This document shows, one piece after another, positions 1 to 7,638 of a stretch of DNA of 64,000 nt. The stretch comes from an uncultured candidate division WPS-2 bacterium (GTDB lineage Bacteria > Vulcanimicrobiota > Vulcanimicrobiia > Vulcanimicrobiales > Vulcanimicrobiaceae), in contig CALEYW010000088.1 in the NCBI GenBank assembly GCA_937927945.1, positions 1 through 64,000 on the forward strand. The letters run 5' to 3'. Each line of letters begins with the position of its first letter. The first letter of the stretch is position 1. The notes beneath the pieces are model-generated. The model was given only the letters and a program-made list of their open reading frames with translations, was not told where the DNA came from and searched no databases. Made by a program: the position numbers and the translations under genes.

Positions 1-14
1 ACGTCCGGTGGTGT

Positions 15-47
15 GGGAGGACGGGGGCGGTGACGCCCCCTCCTACC
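15..47. other. Strong hairpin with GTGA tetraloop
   Basis: A 7-bp perfect GC stem (GGGGGCG at 23-29 with CGCCCCC at 34-40) closes a GTGA loop, which is a GNRA tetraloop. It is extended by AGGA/TCCT across one bulged base. No T-tract follows on the plus strand. It could be the end of a transcript entering from the left or a structured RNA element. The window edge prevents deciding. Confidence 0.4.
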
Positions 48-98
48 CGATTCCGCCCCTTGTCGTTCGAGCTGGGCGTCGTGAAGGGAGGTCGCGCA

Positions 99-132
99 AC
101 CTGCGAGATAACCTATCAGTTATAGCGCAGGT
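99..132. promoter_or_regulatory. Imperfect 14-bp inverted repeat, possible operator
   Basis: ACCTGCGAGATAAC at 99-112 and GTTATAGCGCAGGT at 119-132 pair at 12 of 14 positions around a 6-base spacer. It sits just upstream of a helix-turn-helix coding segment. Such positions are typical of self-regulating XRE repressors. It may also simply be a hairpin. Nothing else in the sequence proves binding. Confidence 0.35.
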
Positions 133-354
133 CTTACCTTCACGGCTCACTTTATCGCACTTCGAAAGCGGGCTCGCTTGACGCAGGAGCAATTGGCGGA
201 GCGCGTGGGGCGGTCGCAACCCTATATCGCGAAGTTGGAGGCAGGCGCTTACGATCGTTGTGCGATCGGAACGCTTCGAACGTTTGCGCGCGCGCTTGGA
301 TTCGACATCGACGTGAAACGGATGTTCACGAAATTGGCCGAACCGCGCGTTTAG
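112..354 (+). pseudogene. XRE/HigA-type helix-turn-helix regulator, 5' end missing
   Basis: The frame encodes a recognisable HTH_3 fold: FIALRKRARLTQEQLAER, then GRSQPYIAKLEAG, then a third helix ending in ARALGFDI. This is the pattern of Cro/CI-like repressors and HigA-type antitoxins. The frame opens after a TAA at 109-111 and contains no ATG or GTG before the fold. The only start-like codon is TTG at 178, which would remove the first helix. No toxin-like gene is seen beside it in the window. I read it as a degraded or frameshifted regulator. A noncanonical start upstream cannot be excluded. Confidence 0.5.
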
Positions 355-872
355 CGCGATGTCGGAATGCCTGCGTCGCTCGATGCGCACCTTCGCCGTG
401 ACGACGCTCAGAGTGCGACGTGAAGTCGGTCGCCGCGTGATGGCGGCCGCGTCGAAAGCCCGATCCCAAACGGTGCCGAGAAAGAGACGCAAGGAGACGC
501 CGATTGCCGCCGCCTCCCGCATCGAAGATCAGCGCATCCTTCAGGATGTCGAATTGCGTCGCCCCAATGACGTCATCATCCGGCTCGCTCGAGACGCGGC
601 GTTCGCGCGGATTCGGCACCGCGCTCCTCGAAACGCTGGCGAGAGGTTTCGAGCCCCAAGTCTACTACGAGCGGTTTCAAGAGTCTGTGCGAACGAGATC
701 TCGAAGCACTCGTCGCGCAATCATGTTCGCCGACGAGGATTTCGAGCGATTCTTCGGCGAGTGGCGCAAGCAGAACAATGAGTTCTATCGGCGATTCTGG
801 AGCGGTGACGCTGCGGCTTCCCAGACCCCGGAGAGGGAGTCGTAACGCCGGAAGGAGGCTCGCACAGCGTTC
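355..872. other. Gap without a confident gene
   Basis: About 520 bases with open frames on both strands but no recognisable domain. The best candidate is plus-strand 504-845, whose last 40 residues look protein-like (FFGEWRKQNNEFYRRFWSG), but its N-terminus is low-complexity and no ribosome binding site is evident. It may be the decayed remains of a gene next to the broken regulator. The coaE ribosome binding site (GAAGGAGG, 851-858) lies at the right end. Confidence 0.3.
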
Positions 873-1502
873 GTGTCGCTCTATCACGTCATGGCGAAGC
901 TGCGCGTCGGGCTGACAGGTGGGATCGGATCGGGGAAGAGCACGGTCGCCGAGGCGTTCGGCGCGCTCGGCGCGACGCTGATCGATGCCGACGTGCTGGC
1001 GCGCGAGGTCGTGGCACCCGGGTCGGACGGCCTGCGCGAGATCGCGGTCGCGTGGCCGCGGGCCGTCGATGCGGACGGCGCGCTCGATCGGGCGGCGCTC
1101 GCGCAGATCGTCTTCGCCGATGAGGGTGCGCGCGCGCGGCTCAACGCGATCACCCACCCGCGCGTGCGCGAGCTCGGCGCGCGGCGCGAGGCCGACTCGC
1201 CCGACGGCCTGGTGGTGCACGTCGTGCCGCTCCTGTTCGAGGGCGATTTCTGGCGCTCGTGCGAGAAGATCGTCGTCGTCATCGCGCCGGACGACGTGCG
1301 GATCGCGCGCGTCATGGCGCGCGACACCGTCGAACGTCAAGCCGTGGAACGCCGCATGGCGGCGCAGATCGCGCCGGCGTTCGCGCGGACGCGGGCCGAC
1401 TACGTGATCGAGAACGACGGAGATCTGCACCTGCTGCGGGAGCGCAGCGCGCGCGTGCACGCAGGCCTGCTGCGCGATCTCGCCCGAAAGGAGTCCGCAT
1501 GA
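873..1502 (+). CDS. coaE: Dephospho-CoA kinase
   Basis: Phosphorylates the ribose 3'-hydroxyl of dephospho-CoA, the last step of coenzyme A synthesis, in the cytosol. The N-terminus carries the P-loop GLTGGIGSGKST at about residues 14-25, followed by DADVLAREV, which is typical of the family. The length of 209 residues is usual. Start: GTG at 873 lies 14 bases after GAAGGAGG; ATG at 891 (MAKLRVGLTGG) is a plausible alternative giving the more usual N-terminus. Its stop overlaps the start of the next gene by ATGA, suggesting coupled translation. Confidence 0.93.
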   Translation: MSLYHVMAKLRVGLTGGIGSGKSTVAEAFGALGATLIDADVLAREVVAPGSDGLREIAVAWPRAVDADGALDRAALAQIVFADEGARARLNAITHPRVRELGARREADSPDGLVVHVVPLLFEGDFWRSCEKIVVVIAPDDVRIARVMARDTVERQAVERRMAAQIAPAFARTRADYVIENDGDLHLLRERSARVHAGLLRDLARKESA

Positions 1503-2407
1503 CGACGACCGCTCCGCTCACGCCGATGTCGCTGGAGACCGTCTTGAGCGGATCGTGGAAATTGTTCCGCCGAAATTGGATCGTCGCGCTGCCGATGGTC
1601 TTCGCCGCGATCGGCTTCTTCGTTGCGATCGTCGTCGTCATCGCCGTTGCCGCCGTAAGCGGCCTGGCGACGACGGCGGCAAAGGGCGTCCCCAGCCCCG
1701 GTTGGGTGGCCGCGCTGGCGGTGGGCTACCTGATTTGTCTGGTGCTCTTCGCCGTTGCGGCGCTCGCGGCGACCGCGGCGACCTACGGAATGGCGAATGC
1801 CGCGTGGGAGCGCGGCACGGCGACGTTCGCCGACGGCATGGCGGCGGCGGCGACCCGCAGCGGCGCGCTCTTCGTCGCGGCGATCGGATTCTTCGGCGCA
1901 GCCATCGTCATGCTGATACTGCTGATTCCAACCCTCGGGATCGCGATGCTCGCGCTGCCGGTCGTCACGATGTACGTCTTCCCGGCGGTCGTCTGCGGCG
2001 GGTACGGCGGCTTCGAGGCGTTCGGCGAGTCGTGGCGTCTCGTTCGTCGGTATCTCGGGACCTCCGCGATCGCGGTCCTGATCCTGCTCGCGATGCAGTA
2101 CCTCATCACGCTGGTCATGTACGCCGGAATTCTGCCGCTCGAATTCGGAATTGGGGCTGCGGGCGGAAGCCCCTCTGCGCCGAACTTGGGCGCCGCCGTC
2201 CCCCTCCTCGTGCTGTTGGGGATCGTGCTGCTCGTTACGATGGCGCTGCTGTTTGCCTTCGCCGGCTATCACACGCTGGCGATCGTCGGGCTGTACCGGT
2301 GGCTGCGCGAACGGGCCTCCGTCGAAGACGCCGCGGTCCTGAGGGGGCCGGCGGTCGCCGCGGCCGCCCCGATGGTGCCGCCCGCGGTCCCCGAGCCCCC
2401 CGCCTAG
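1499..2407 (+). CDS. Polytopic membrane protein, uncharacterised
   Basis: A 302-residue protein dominated by long hydrophobic stretches, with about six membrane segments: after WKLFRRN (residues 20-26), then around residues 75-100, 120-160, 185-205 and 235-265. Glycines and alanines are frequent, and the tail is Pro/Ala-rich. The layout resembles membrane-only domains seen beside glycerophosphodiester phosphodiesterases, but no catalytic motif is present and I assign no function. The ATG overlaps the coaE stop by four bases, so both are probably translated together. A longer in-frame extension upstream inside coaE is ignored. Confidence 0.7.
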   Translation: MTTTAPLTPMSLETVLSGSWKLFRRNWIVALPMVFAAIGFFVAIVVVIAVAAVSGLATTAAKGVPSPGWVAALAVGYLICLVLFAVAALAATAATYGMANAAWERGTATFADGMAAAATRSGALFVAAIGFFGAAIVMLILLIPTLGIAMLALPVVTMYVFPAVVCGGYGGFEAFGESWRLVRRYLGTSAIAVLILLAMQYLITLVMYAGILPLEFGIGAAGGSPSAPNLGAAVPLLVLLGIVLLVTMALLFAFAGYHTLAIVGLYRWLRERASVEDAAVLRGPAVAAAAPMVPPAVPEPPA

Positions 2408-2455
2408 GGGGCGCCGCCGACAGAGGTCCGTACGGTCGGCGCCGAAGGGCCGTCA

Positions 2456-3472
2456 GTGCAGCAGACTATGGTCGATCCCTCAAGCGTGCGGGCGGTCCGT
2501 TCGCGGCTGGCAATCGCCGCGCTCGGGACATACGCGCCCGAGAAGCGGCTGACGAACGACGATCTCGCGAAACTCGTGGACACGACCGACGAATGGATCG
2601 TCTCGCGCACCGGGATGCGGGAGCGGCGCATCGCCCGCGAGGACGAGTTCACCAGCGACCTCTGCCTGGGGGCGGTCCGCGACTTGGAGAGCCGCGGCGG
2701 TTCGCTCGACGGCGTCGACTACGTCATCGCGTGCACCGTGACGCCCGACTACCAGTTTCCGAGCGTCGCGGCGCGGCTGCAGGACGTGCTCGGCCTGCAG
2801 AACGTCGGCGCGATCGACCTCGGCGCGGCATGCGCCGGGTTCGTGTACGGGCTCGACCTTGCCGACTCGCTGGTGTCGACCGGACGCGCTCGCAAGGTGC
2901 TGGTCGCCGCTGGAGAGACGCTCTCGAAGATTACCGACTACCGCGACCGCTCGACGTGCATCCTCTTTGGTGACGGCGCCGGCGCCGCGCTCGTCACCGC
3001 CGACGGCGCGGGCGGCGACGGAATGTTGCTCGCGCGGCGGGTCAACAGCGACGGTGCGTCCGGACGCGAGCTCTTCGCCACCGGATTGCGCAAGGAGATC
3101 GCCGGCACCGTCGATCCCGAGCCGTATTTGCGCCAGAACGGCCGCGCCGTGTACGAATGGGCGCTGACGAACGTCTCAGCCGGAATCGGCCAGCTGCTCC
3201 GTTCGGCCGAACTGCGCGCGGCCGACGTCGACTGGTTCGTTCCGCACAGCGCGAACGGCCGCATGATCGAATCGATCTGTAAGCGCACCGGGATCCCGCG
3301 CGAGAAGACGCTCACGAGCTTCGAGCTGCACGGCAACACGTCATCGGCATCGATTCCGCTCGCGCTCGCACCCGCGGTCGCCGACGGACGGGTCAAACGC
3401 GGCGATACGGTGCTGCTCTACGGTTTCGGCGGCGGCCTCGTCGAGTGCGGAATGCTGCTGCGCTGGGCGTAA
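2456..3472 (+). CDS. fabH: 3-oxoacyl-ACP synthase III
   Basis: Condenses acetyl-CoA (or another acyl-CoA) with malonyl-ACP to start fatty acid synthesis. The full triad is visible: Cys126 in GAACAGF, His264 in VPHSAN and Asn294 in HGNTSSASIP. The C-terminal GFGGGLVECGMLL is typical of FabH. The 338 residues are slightly longer than usual because of an N-terminal extension; the start is GTG 2456 or the in-frame ATG 2468. It ends only 19 bases from the end of the convergent exported-protein gene, so transcription from both sides meets here. Confidence 0.93.
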   Translation: MQQTMVDPSSVRAVRSRLAIAALGTYAPEKRLTNDDLAKLVDTTDEWIVSRTGMRERRIAREDEFTSDLCLGAVRDLESRGGSLDGVDYVIACTVTPDYQFPSVAARLQDVLGLQNVGAIDLGAACAGFVYGLDLADSLVSTGRARKVLVAAGETLSKITDYRDRSTCILFGDGAGAALVTADGAGGDGMLLARRVNSDGASGRELFATGLRKEIAGTVDPEPYLRQNGRAVYEWALTNVSAGIGQLLRSAELRAADVDWFVPHSANGRMIESICKRTGIPREKTLTSFELHGNTSSASIPLALAPAVADGRVKRGDTVLLYGFGGGLVECGMLLRWA

Positions 3473-3491
3473 TGCCGATGATCGCCGTGCG

Positions 3492-4187
3492 TTATGGAGA
3501 CGGCGAAGGGCCGTTTTCGAATGCTGCGGCGCTGCGGCCGACGTCGAAGACGCGTTCGTCGCCCGCCGCGTCGAGGAAGCCGCGCACGACGTACGTTCCG
3601 CGCGGGCCGATTCCGAGCGCGCGCGAGAGGCGCATCGTCCCGGTCGCATCGCGCAGACGCGCCGTGCCGCCGTCGAGGTACGGCGTGCCCTCGGTCGTCA
3701 CGACGGTGCCCGGTTTCGCGGCGAGCGTCTGCGCGATCGTGTACGGCGCATCGAACACGATCGTTTTGTCGACGACCGTCCCGAAATTCGTGCCGAGCAT
3801 CGCCACGCGCACCGTGTAGCGTCCTGGTGCGAGCGCGCGCCGGTCGTCGGTCGTCGAGTCGACGATCACCTGCGCGAGCCGCAGCATTCCGGGCGGGACG
3901 TCGAGCTGGCGGGTGATCGGGATCGGTTTGTGTCCGGTGACCGACGACCACACCGGCGCATCGTCACGCAGCACGTCGACGCGAAACAAGTCGGCGGTCG
4001 GGAAGCGCAGCCGCACGACGTGTCCGGTTGCGTTGTGCAGCGCGATCGCGACGGTGAACGGTGTGAGCAGCGCCGTCCCTTCGCGCTCCAAACTGACGTC
4101 GGCCCATACGCCGCGGGACGACGACGGTGCCGGGAGCGGAGCGGCGGTGACGGCTAGGGTCGCCGCGACGAACTCAGCTCGCGTCAT
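3492..4187 (-). CDS. Exported protein with BsuPI-like domain
   Basis: 231 residues. The N-terminus MTRAEFVAATLAVTAAPLPA resembles a weak Sec signal. The centre (LLTPFTVAIALHNATG, then VRLRFPTADLFRVDV, then APVWSS) matches the pattern of BsuPI-type domains, named after the Bacillus intracellular proteinase inhibitor and common in exported proteins with an Ig-like fold. A second beta-rich part follows (GRYTVRVAMLGTN; YVVRGFLDAAGDERV). Inhibitor activity is not implied by the domain alone. It lies downstream of the amidohydrolase on the same strand, with about 126 bases between them. Confidence 0.6.
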   Translation of the reverse strand: MTRAEFVAATLAVTAAPLPAPSSSRGVWADVSLEREGTALLTPFTVAIALHNATGHVVRLRFPTADLFRVDVLRDDAPVWSSVTGHKPIPITRQLDVPPGMLRLAQVIVDSTTDDRRALAPGRYTVRVAMLGTNFGTVVDKTIVFDAPYTIAQTLAAKPGTVVTTEGTPYLDGGTARLRDATGTMRLSRALGIGPRGTYVVRGFLDAAGDERVFDVGRSAAAFENGPSPSP

Positions 4188-4313
4188 GCGCCGGGGTCCG
4201 GCTGCGGGTCCGAAGGGGCAACGGAACGGCTTGCGGCTGCACGAGGATGATGTCTTGTGCGCGATCCGCCAGAGTCCCGCGTTGCGGCGGGCCTGGTCGG
4301 AATTCGCTGAGGT

Positions 4314-5867
4314 TTACGTCGAGCCGGCGCCGTTGCGCAGCACGCGTCCGGGACGCGCGCCGGTCAGCGCGCCATCGCGCAGCGCCGCCCGGCCGTTGAC
4401 GTAGACGTCGCGGATTCCCTCAGGTGCGGCGAAGGGTTGCTCGTACGTCGCCCGGTCGACGACGTGCTCCGGATCGAAGACGACGAGGTCCGCGTGCATG
4501 CCGGGTGCGATCGTTCCGCGGTCGCGCAGCCCGAAGAGCGCCGCCGGGAGCGACGTCATGCGCCGCACTGCTTCCGCCGTGTCGAACACGTGCCGCCCGC
4601 GCACGTACCGGCCGAAGACGCGCGGAAACGTCCCGTATGTGCGCGGGTGCGGCACGCCGCGCGCGGTGATGCCTTCGAACGCGCGCGCGGACGCGTCGCT
4701 GCCGATGCAGCAGAATCCGGCGCTGAGCACCGCGGCGACGTCGTCTTCGCTCATCGAGAAGAAGACGGACTCGACGCGCATTTCTTCCTCGATCAAGAGC
4801 CGAATCGCGGCGCGCGCGGGACTCGAGCGCCAGCGGCGCGCGAGCGCGTCGAGCCGCAGGCCCGCGACGCCCGCGTTGCGTTCGCTGCCCGCGTCGGTCA
4901 CCTGGATCGTGTCCCAGCCGTCGCCGCCGAGCAGCGGATCGCGCTCGATCTGCATCGCGAGCGCCGCGGCCAGCGCTTGCTCCGGATCGCGCAAACGTTG
5001 GAGCGCCGCCGCGTCACCGCCGCTGCGCACCCAGGGCGGCAGCACGGTGGCGAGTTCGGTCCACGACGCGACGTACGGATACGCATCGCAGGCGACGGTG
5101 ACGCCGCGCGCGCGCGCGCGATCGATGGCTTGCAGCGTGCGGTGCACTTTGCCCCAGTTGCGTTTGCCCGCCGCCTTGTGGTGCGAGCACTGGACGGCGA
5201 CCTCCGCCCGTTCGCCGACCGCAATCGCTTCGGCGATCGCGGCTTCGAGGTCGTCGCCTTCGTTACGCACGTGCGATGCATACAGCGGCGCACCCGCTTC
5301 GCGCGCGGCCGCCGCGCACGCGGTGAGTTCGTCGAGCTGCGCGTAGCGCCCCGGTTCGTAGATCAGACCGCTCGAGACGCCGAGCGCGCCTTGCTCGATC
5401 GCTTCGCGCACCAGCCGCCGCTGTGCCTCGAGTTCGTCGCGTTCCAGCGCGCGTGCTTCACCGCCCGCGACACACGCGCGCGTCGTGCCGAGTCCGACCA
5501 GCGACGCGACGTTGAGCGTCACGCCTTCCCCTTCGACGAGCGTGAAGAACTCGTCGAACGTCGTCCACTGCACGTCGAGCCGGTAATCGCGCGCCTGGCG
5601 TCGCTTCTTCTCGAGTGCGCCGCCCGCGAGCGGCGCGACCGACGTACCACAGTTCCCGCCGATCTCGGTCGTCACACCCTGCCGAATTTTTCCCTCACAG
5701 CGTCCGTCGACGAGCCATAGCTCATCAGAATGGGAATGAACGTCGATGAAGCCCGGCGCAAGTGCGAACCCATCGCAGGGGACGCGTTCGTGCGCATCGC
5801 GATCGGAGAGGTCCCCGATTGCAACAATTCTGCCGTCGGCGACGGCGACGTCCGTGGTATACGGCAA
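4314..5867 (-). CDS. N-acyl-D-amino-acid deacylase family amidohydrolase
   Basis: A metal-dependent amidohydrolase of the D-aminoacylase/dihydroorotase-like group, which frees D-amino acids from N-acyl forms. Visible motifs: GFIDVHSHSD (metal-binding HxH), GGNCGTSVAP with the family's cysteine, YASHVRNEG, QCSHHKA, and GSDAS for the catalytic Asp, then a C-terminal APGMHADLVVFDP. The first usable start is TTG 5867. However, the same frame reads back to a stop at 5922-5924 and encodes IFERPRVFDGRGG just upstream, a normal first strand for this family. The true start may therefore be a CTG at 5918. Substrate is unproven; peptidoglycan-derived D-amino acids are one possibility. Confidence 0.85.
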   Translation of the reverse strand: MPYTTDVAVADGRIVAIGDLSDRDAHERVPCDGFALAPGFIDVHSHSDELWLVDGRCEGKIRQGVTTEIGGNCGTSVAPLAGGALEKKRRQARDYRLDVQWTTFDEFFTLVEGEGVTLNVASLVGLGTTRACVAGGEARALERDELEAQRRLVREAIEQGALGVSSGLIYEPGRYAQLDELTACAAAAREAGAPLYASHVRNEGDDLEAAIAEAIAVGERAEVAVQCSHHKAAGKRNWGKVHRTLQAIDRARARGVTVACDAYPYVASWTELATVLPPWVRSGGDAAALQRLRDPEQALAAALAMQIERDPLLGGDGWDTIQVTDAGSERNAGVAGLRLDALARRWRSSPARAAIRLLIEEEMRVESVFFSMSEDDVAAVLSAGFCCIGSDASARAFEGITARGVPHPRTYGTFPRVFGRYVRGRHVFDTAEAVRRMTSLPAALFGLRDRGTIAPGMHADLVVFDPEHVVDRATYEQPFAAPEGIRDVYVNGRAALRDGALTGARPGRVLRNGAGST

Positions 5868-5987
5868 TCCGCCGCGTCCATCGAAGACGCGGGGACGCTC
5901 GAAGATCGTCCAGAGCAGCGTTTAACCTAGCTTTCGCTGGGTACAGGGCAGACGGTGGGCCGATAGCTCAGGGAGACGTATTTCAAC

Positions 5988-6215
5988 ATGGCGACCAACG
6001 AAAACGTGACTAGCAACGGCGGCGGGATGAGCGTGCGCGAGGCCGGGAAACGCGGGGGCGATCGGGTCAAAGCGAAGTACGGCTCCGAGTTCTACGAAGC
6101 CATCGGCCGCAAGGGCGGCGAGGCGACGAAGAGCAAGTACGGTCCGTCGTTCTACGAGGAAATCGGCGCTAAGGGTGGTCAGAAGCTCAAGCGCACAACT
6201 AAAACGGCCGGCTGA
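5988..6215 (+). CDS. KGG-repeat stress protein
   Basis: 75 residues built from short repeats with the core GRKGGEATKSKYGPSFYEE, matching the KGG/GsiB-type stress-induced motif (Gly-Gly, Lys-Tyr-Gly, Phe-Tyr-Glu). These hydrophilic proteins are linked to general stress and desiccation tolerance in other bacteria; molecular action is unclear. Start ATG 5988 follows AGGGAGA at 5970-5976. The gene is followed after three bases by a second, longer copy, so both are probably on one transcript. Confidence 0.85.
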   Translation: MATNENVTSNGGGMSVREAGKRGGDRVKAKYGSEFYEAIGRKGGEATKSKYGPSFYEEIGAKGGQKLKRTTKTAG

Positions 6216-6218
6216 CGC

Positions 6219-6557
6219 ATGGCCGACGCCAAGAAGCCTGAGGCAACGCCGAAGGCGGACAAGGTCGACGGCGAAATGTCGGTACGGGAGGCCGGTAAAA
6301 AGGGCGGCGACACGGTCCGAGACCGTTACGGGTCCGGATTTTACGAGGAGATCGGCCGGAAGGGCGGTCAGGCGACGCGCGAGCGTCACGGGGCCGAATT
6401 CTACGAGTCGATCGGCCAAAAAGGTGGCAAGGTCGTCAAAGAAAAGTACGGCCCGAACTTTTACGAGCAGATCGGGCACAAGGGCGGGCAGAAGGTCAAG
6501 AAGCTGATCGCCGAGGCCAAGAAGAACGCTGCGGACGCCGAGAAAACTTCGTCTTAG
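6219..6557 (+). CDS. KGG-repeat stress protein, longer paralogue
   Basis: 112 residues with four copies of the KGG unit: GKKGGDTVRDRYGSGFYEE, GRKGGQATRERHGAEFYES, GQKGGKVVKEKYGPNFYEQ and a final GHKGG. Very hydrophilic, rich in Lys, Glu and Gly, with no membrane segment or signal. It is a paralogue of the preceding gene and probably arose by tandem duplication with gain of repeats. A terminator-like hairpin about 115 bases downstream (6671-6709) could end the shared transcript. Confidence 0.85.
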   Translation: MADAKKPEATPKADKVDGEMSVREAGKKGGDTVRDRYGSGFYEEIGRKGGQATRERHGAEFYESIGQKGGKVVKEKYGPNFYEQIGHKGGQKVKKLIAEAKKNAADAEKTSS

Positions 6558-6562
6558 GCGTC

Positions 6563-6576
6563 CGGCCTCGGGGCCG
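6563..6576. terminator. Short GC hairpin between convergent genes
   Basis: CGGCC at 6563-6567 pairs with GGCCG at 6572-6576 across a four-base loop, just after the KGG pair and before the convergent stop codon. There is no T-tract, so it would be a weak or accessory terminator only. Confidence 0.25.
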
Positions 6577-6577
6577 C

Positions 6578-7084
6578 TCATTGGCACGCGCCGAGGGTTA
6601 CCAGCCGCCGAAACTCCGTGACGATCGTGCGCGGATCGGCGGTCCCGTCCGGGGTGAGTGAAAACACGAAACCACGTGGGGTCGTCCAAGCGACCCCGCG
6701 CGGTTTTTTCCGTCCGCCGACGGCATGCACGTCGCCGCAGGCGCCGTAGGTCGGCAGGCCGGCGAACGCGTTCAGATCGCCGCCGTTGCGCGGCCATTGC
6801 TGGAGGATCCAGTCGCGGCCGTGCCGCCCGTATTCGTACGCGATCCCTTCGTATTTCGAGAGCTGGCCACCGTGGAACGGCGGCAGCAGCGCGACGCCGA
6901 GCGGGACTCGTTCGGGGACGAAAGGCCGAAACGCGATCGCCCGCTCGGCGGCGGCCCGATCGGTGACGAAGCCCCGCTGCGAGAGCGCGGAGGCCGCCGC
7001 CTCCGGTTCAGCCCATGCCGGGGCCGCGGCGATCGCGAGCGCCGGGACGAACGTGCAAAGGACGGCGAGGCGGCGGCGATCCAT
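6578..7084 (-). CDS. Small exported protein, function unknown
   Basis: 168 residues with a clear Sec signal (MDRRRLAVLCTFVPALAIAAAPAWAEP; cleavage probably after AWA). The mature part contains FRPFVPERVPLGV and a C-terminal ADPRTIVTEFRRL, somewhat like extracytoplasmic DUF4367-type domains, but I do not recognise it firmly. Its ATG overlaps the lptC stop by one base (TAATG), making it the third gene of lnt-lptC-orf, so a role in envelope assembly is a reasonable guess. The coding sequence contains the terminator hairpin of the opposing KGG genes. Confidence 0.65.
   Translation of the reverse strand: MDRRRLAVLCTFVPALAIAAAPAWAEPEAAASALSQRGFVTDRAAAERAIAFRPFVPERVPLGVALLPPFHGGQLSKYEGIAYEYGRHGRDWILQQWPRNGGDLNAFAGLPTYGACGDVHAVGGRKKPRGVAWTTPRGFVFSLTPDGTADPRTIVTEFRRLVTLGACQ
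6671..6709 (+). terminator. Intrinsic terminator for the KGG genes, inside the convergent gene
   Basis: ACCACGTGGGGTCG (6671-6684) pairs with CGACCCCGCGCGGT (6691-6704): 12 Watson-Crick pairs, one G-T wobble and one mismatch around a six-base loop. Six T follow at 6704-6709. Read on the plus strand this is a classic intrinsic terminator. It lies within the 3' half of the convergent exported-protein gene, where the repeat encodes a KKPRG/TTPRG duplication. Confidence 0.6.
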
Positions 7085-7638
7085 TACTTGAGGCTTCCCG
7101 GCCGCGTCCCCTCGATCCGTCCCAGTTTCGCGTCGCCGGTGCGGAAATCGACCGTCATGTTTTCGACGATGATCGTCGCCCCGGCGTCGGTGATCGTCGC
7201 CTCATGGTCGAGCTGAAGGACGCGGGTGGCGCCGATGTACCGGGCGCCTTTGGTGGAGAACGTCCGGATCCGGCCGTGGCCGAGGTCTTCTTTGAACGAG
7301 ACGGGACCGCGGATGAACAGGTCGTTGGTCAAGGTATTGACCGTGACGTCGTCACCCTGCATCAGCACGTCAGCCTTGCCCTTGCGGTGCAGCCGGCCTT
7401 CGCGCACCTTGCCGATGGTGGCCTGCGATCCGTCGGCGCTCATCGAGACCGTATCGTAGTCGAGCGACCACGCGCGGCCGTCGACCCGCTTCCCGGTGAC
7501 TTTTCCGTTCAGGAGTCGCGACGGCTGCTGAACGCGCGGCACGACCATGTCGCTCCCCGCGCGCCCGATCTCGAACCCGACCCAGGCCAGAAATGCGAAG
7601 ATCACCAGCATCGCCGGGGTACGCCAGGCGATCTTCAC
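7084..7638 (-). CDS. lptC: LPS export protein LptC-like
   Basis: 184 residues: a single N-terminal membrane anchor (TPAMLVIFAFLAWVGFEIG, about residues 6-24) followed by a beta-rich OstA-like region (DYDTVSMSADGSQATIG; ARYIGATRVLQLDHEATIT). This is the LptC layout, which links the inner-membrane LptBFG transporter to the LptA bridge. The start is GTG 7638 overlapping the lnt stop by GTGA; its own stop overlaps the next start. With lptD and an lptF/G gene nearby it points to an active LPS or LPS-like export pathway. LptC versus LptA cannot be fully separated by eye, but the membrane anchor favours LptC. Confidence 0.78.
   Translation of the reverse strand: MKIAWRTPAMLVIFAFLAWVGFEIGRAGSDMVVPRVQQPSRLLNGKVTGKRVDGRAWSLDYDTVSMSADGSQATIGKVREGRLHRKGKADVLMQGDDVTVNTLTNDLFIRGPVSFKEDLGHGRIRTFSTKGARYIGATRVLQLDHEATITDAGATIIVENMTVDFRTGDAKLGRIEGTRPGSLK

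Noticed and set aside
504..845. 113-codon frame before coaE
   Set aside because: Tail looks protein-like, but there is no start signal or domain; mentioned only in the gap entry.
576..1460. Long minus-strand open frame opposite coaE
   Set aside because: Arg/His-rich, no domain, lies exactly opposite a well-supported gene; typical of high-GC DNA.
4437..5720. 427-codon plus-strand frame opposite the amidohydrolase
   Set aside because: Composition dominated by Arg/Ala/Glu with no recognisable motif; mirror of the real gene.
5988..6557. Regular DNA repeats resembling an array
   Set aside because: They come from repeated KGG protein units and have no spacers, so not a CRISPR array.
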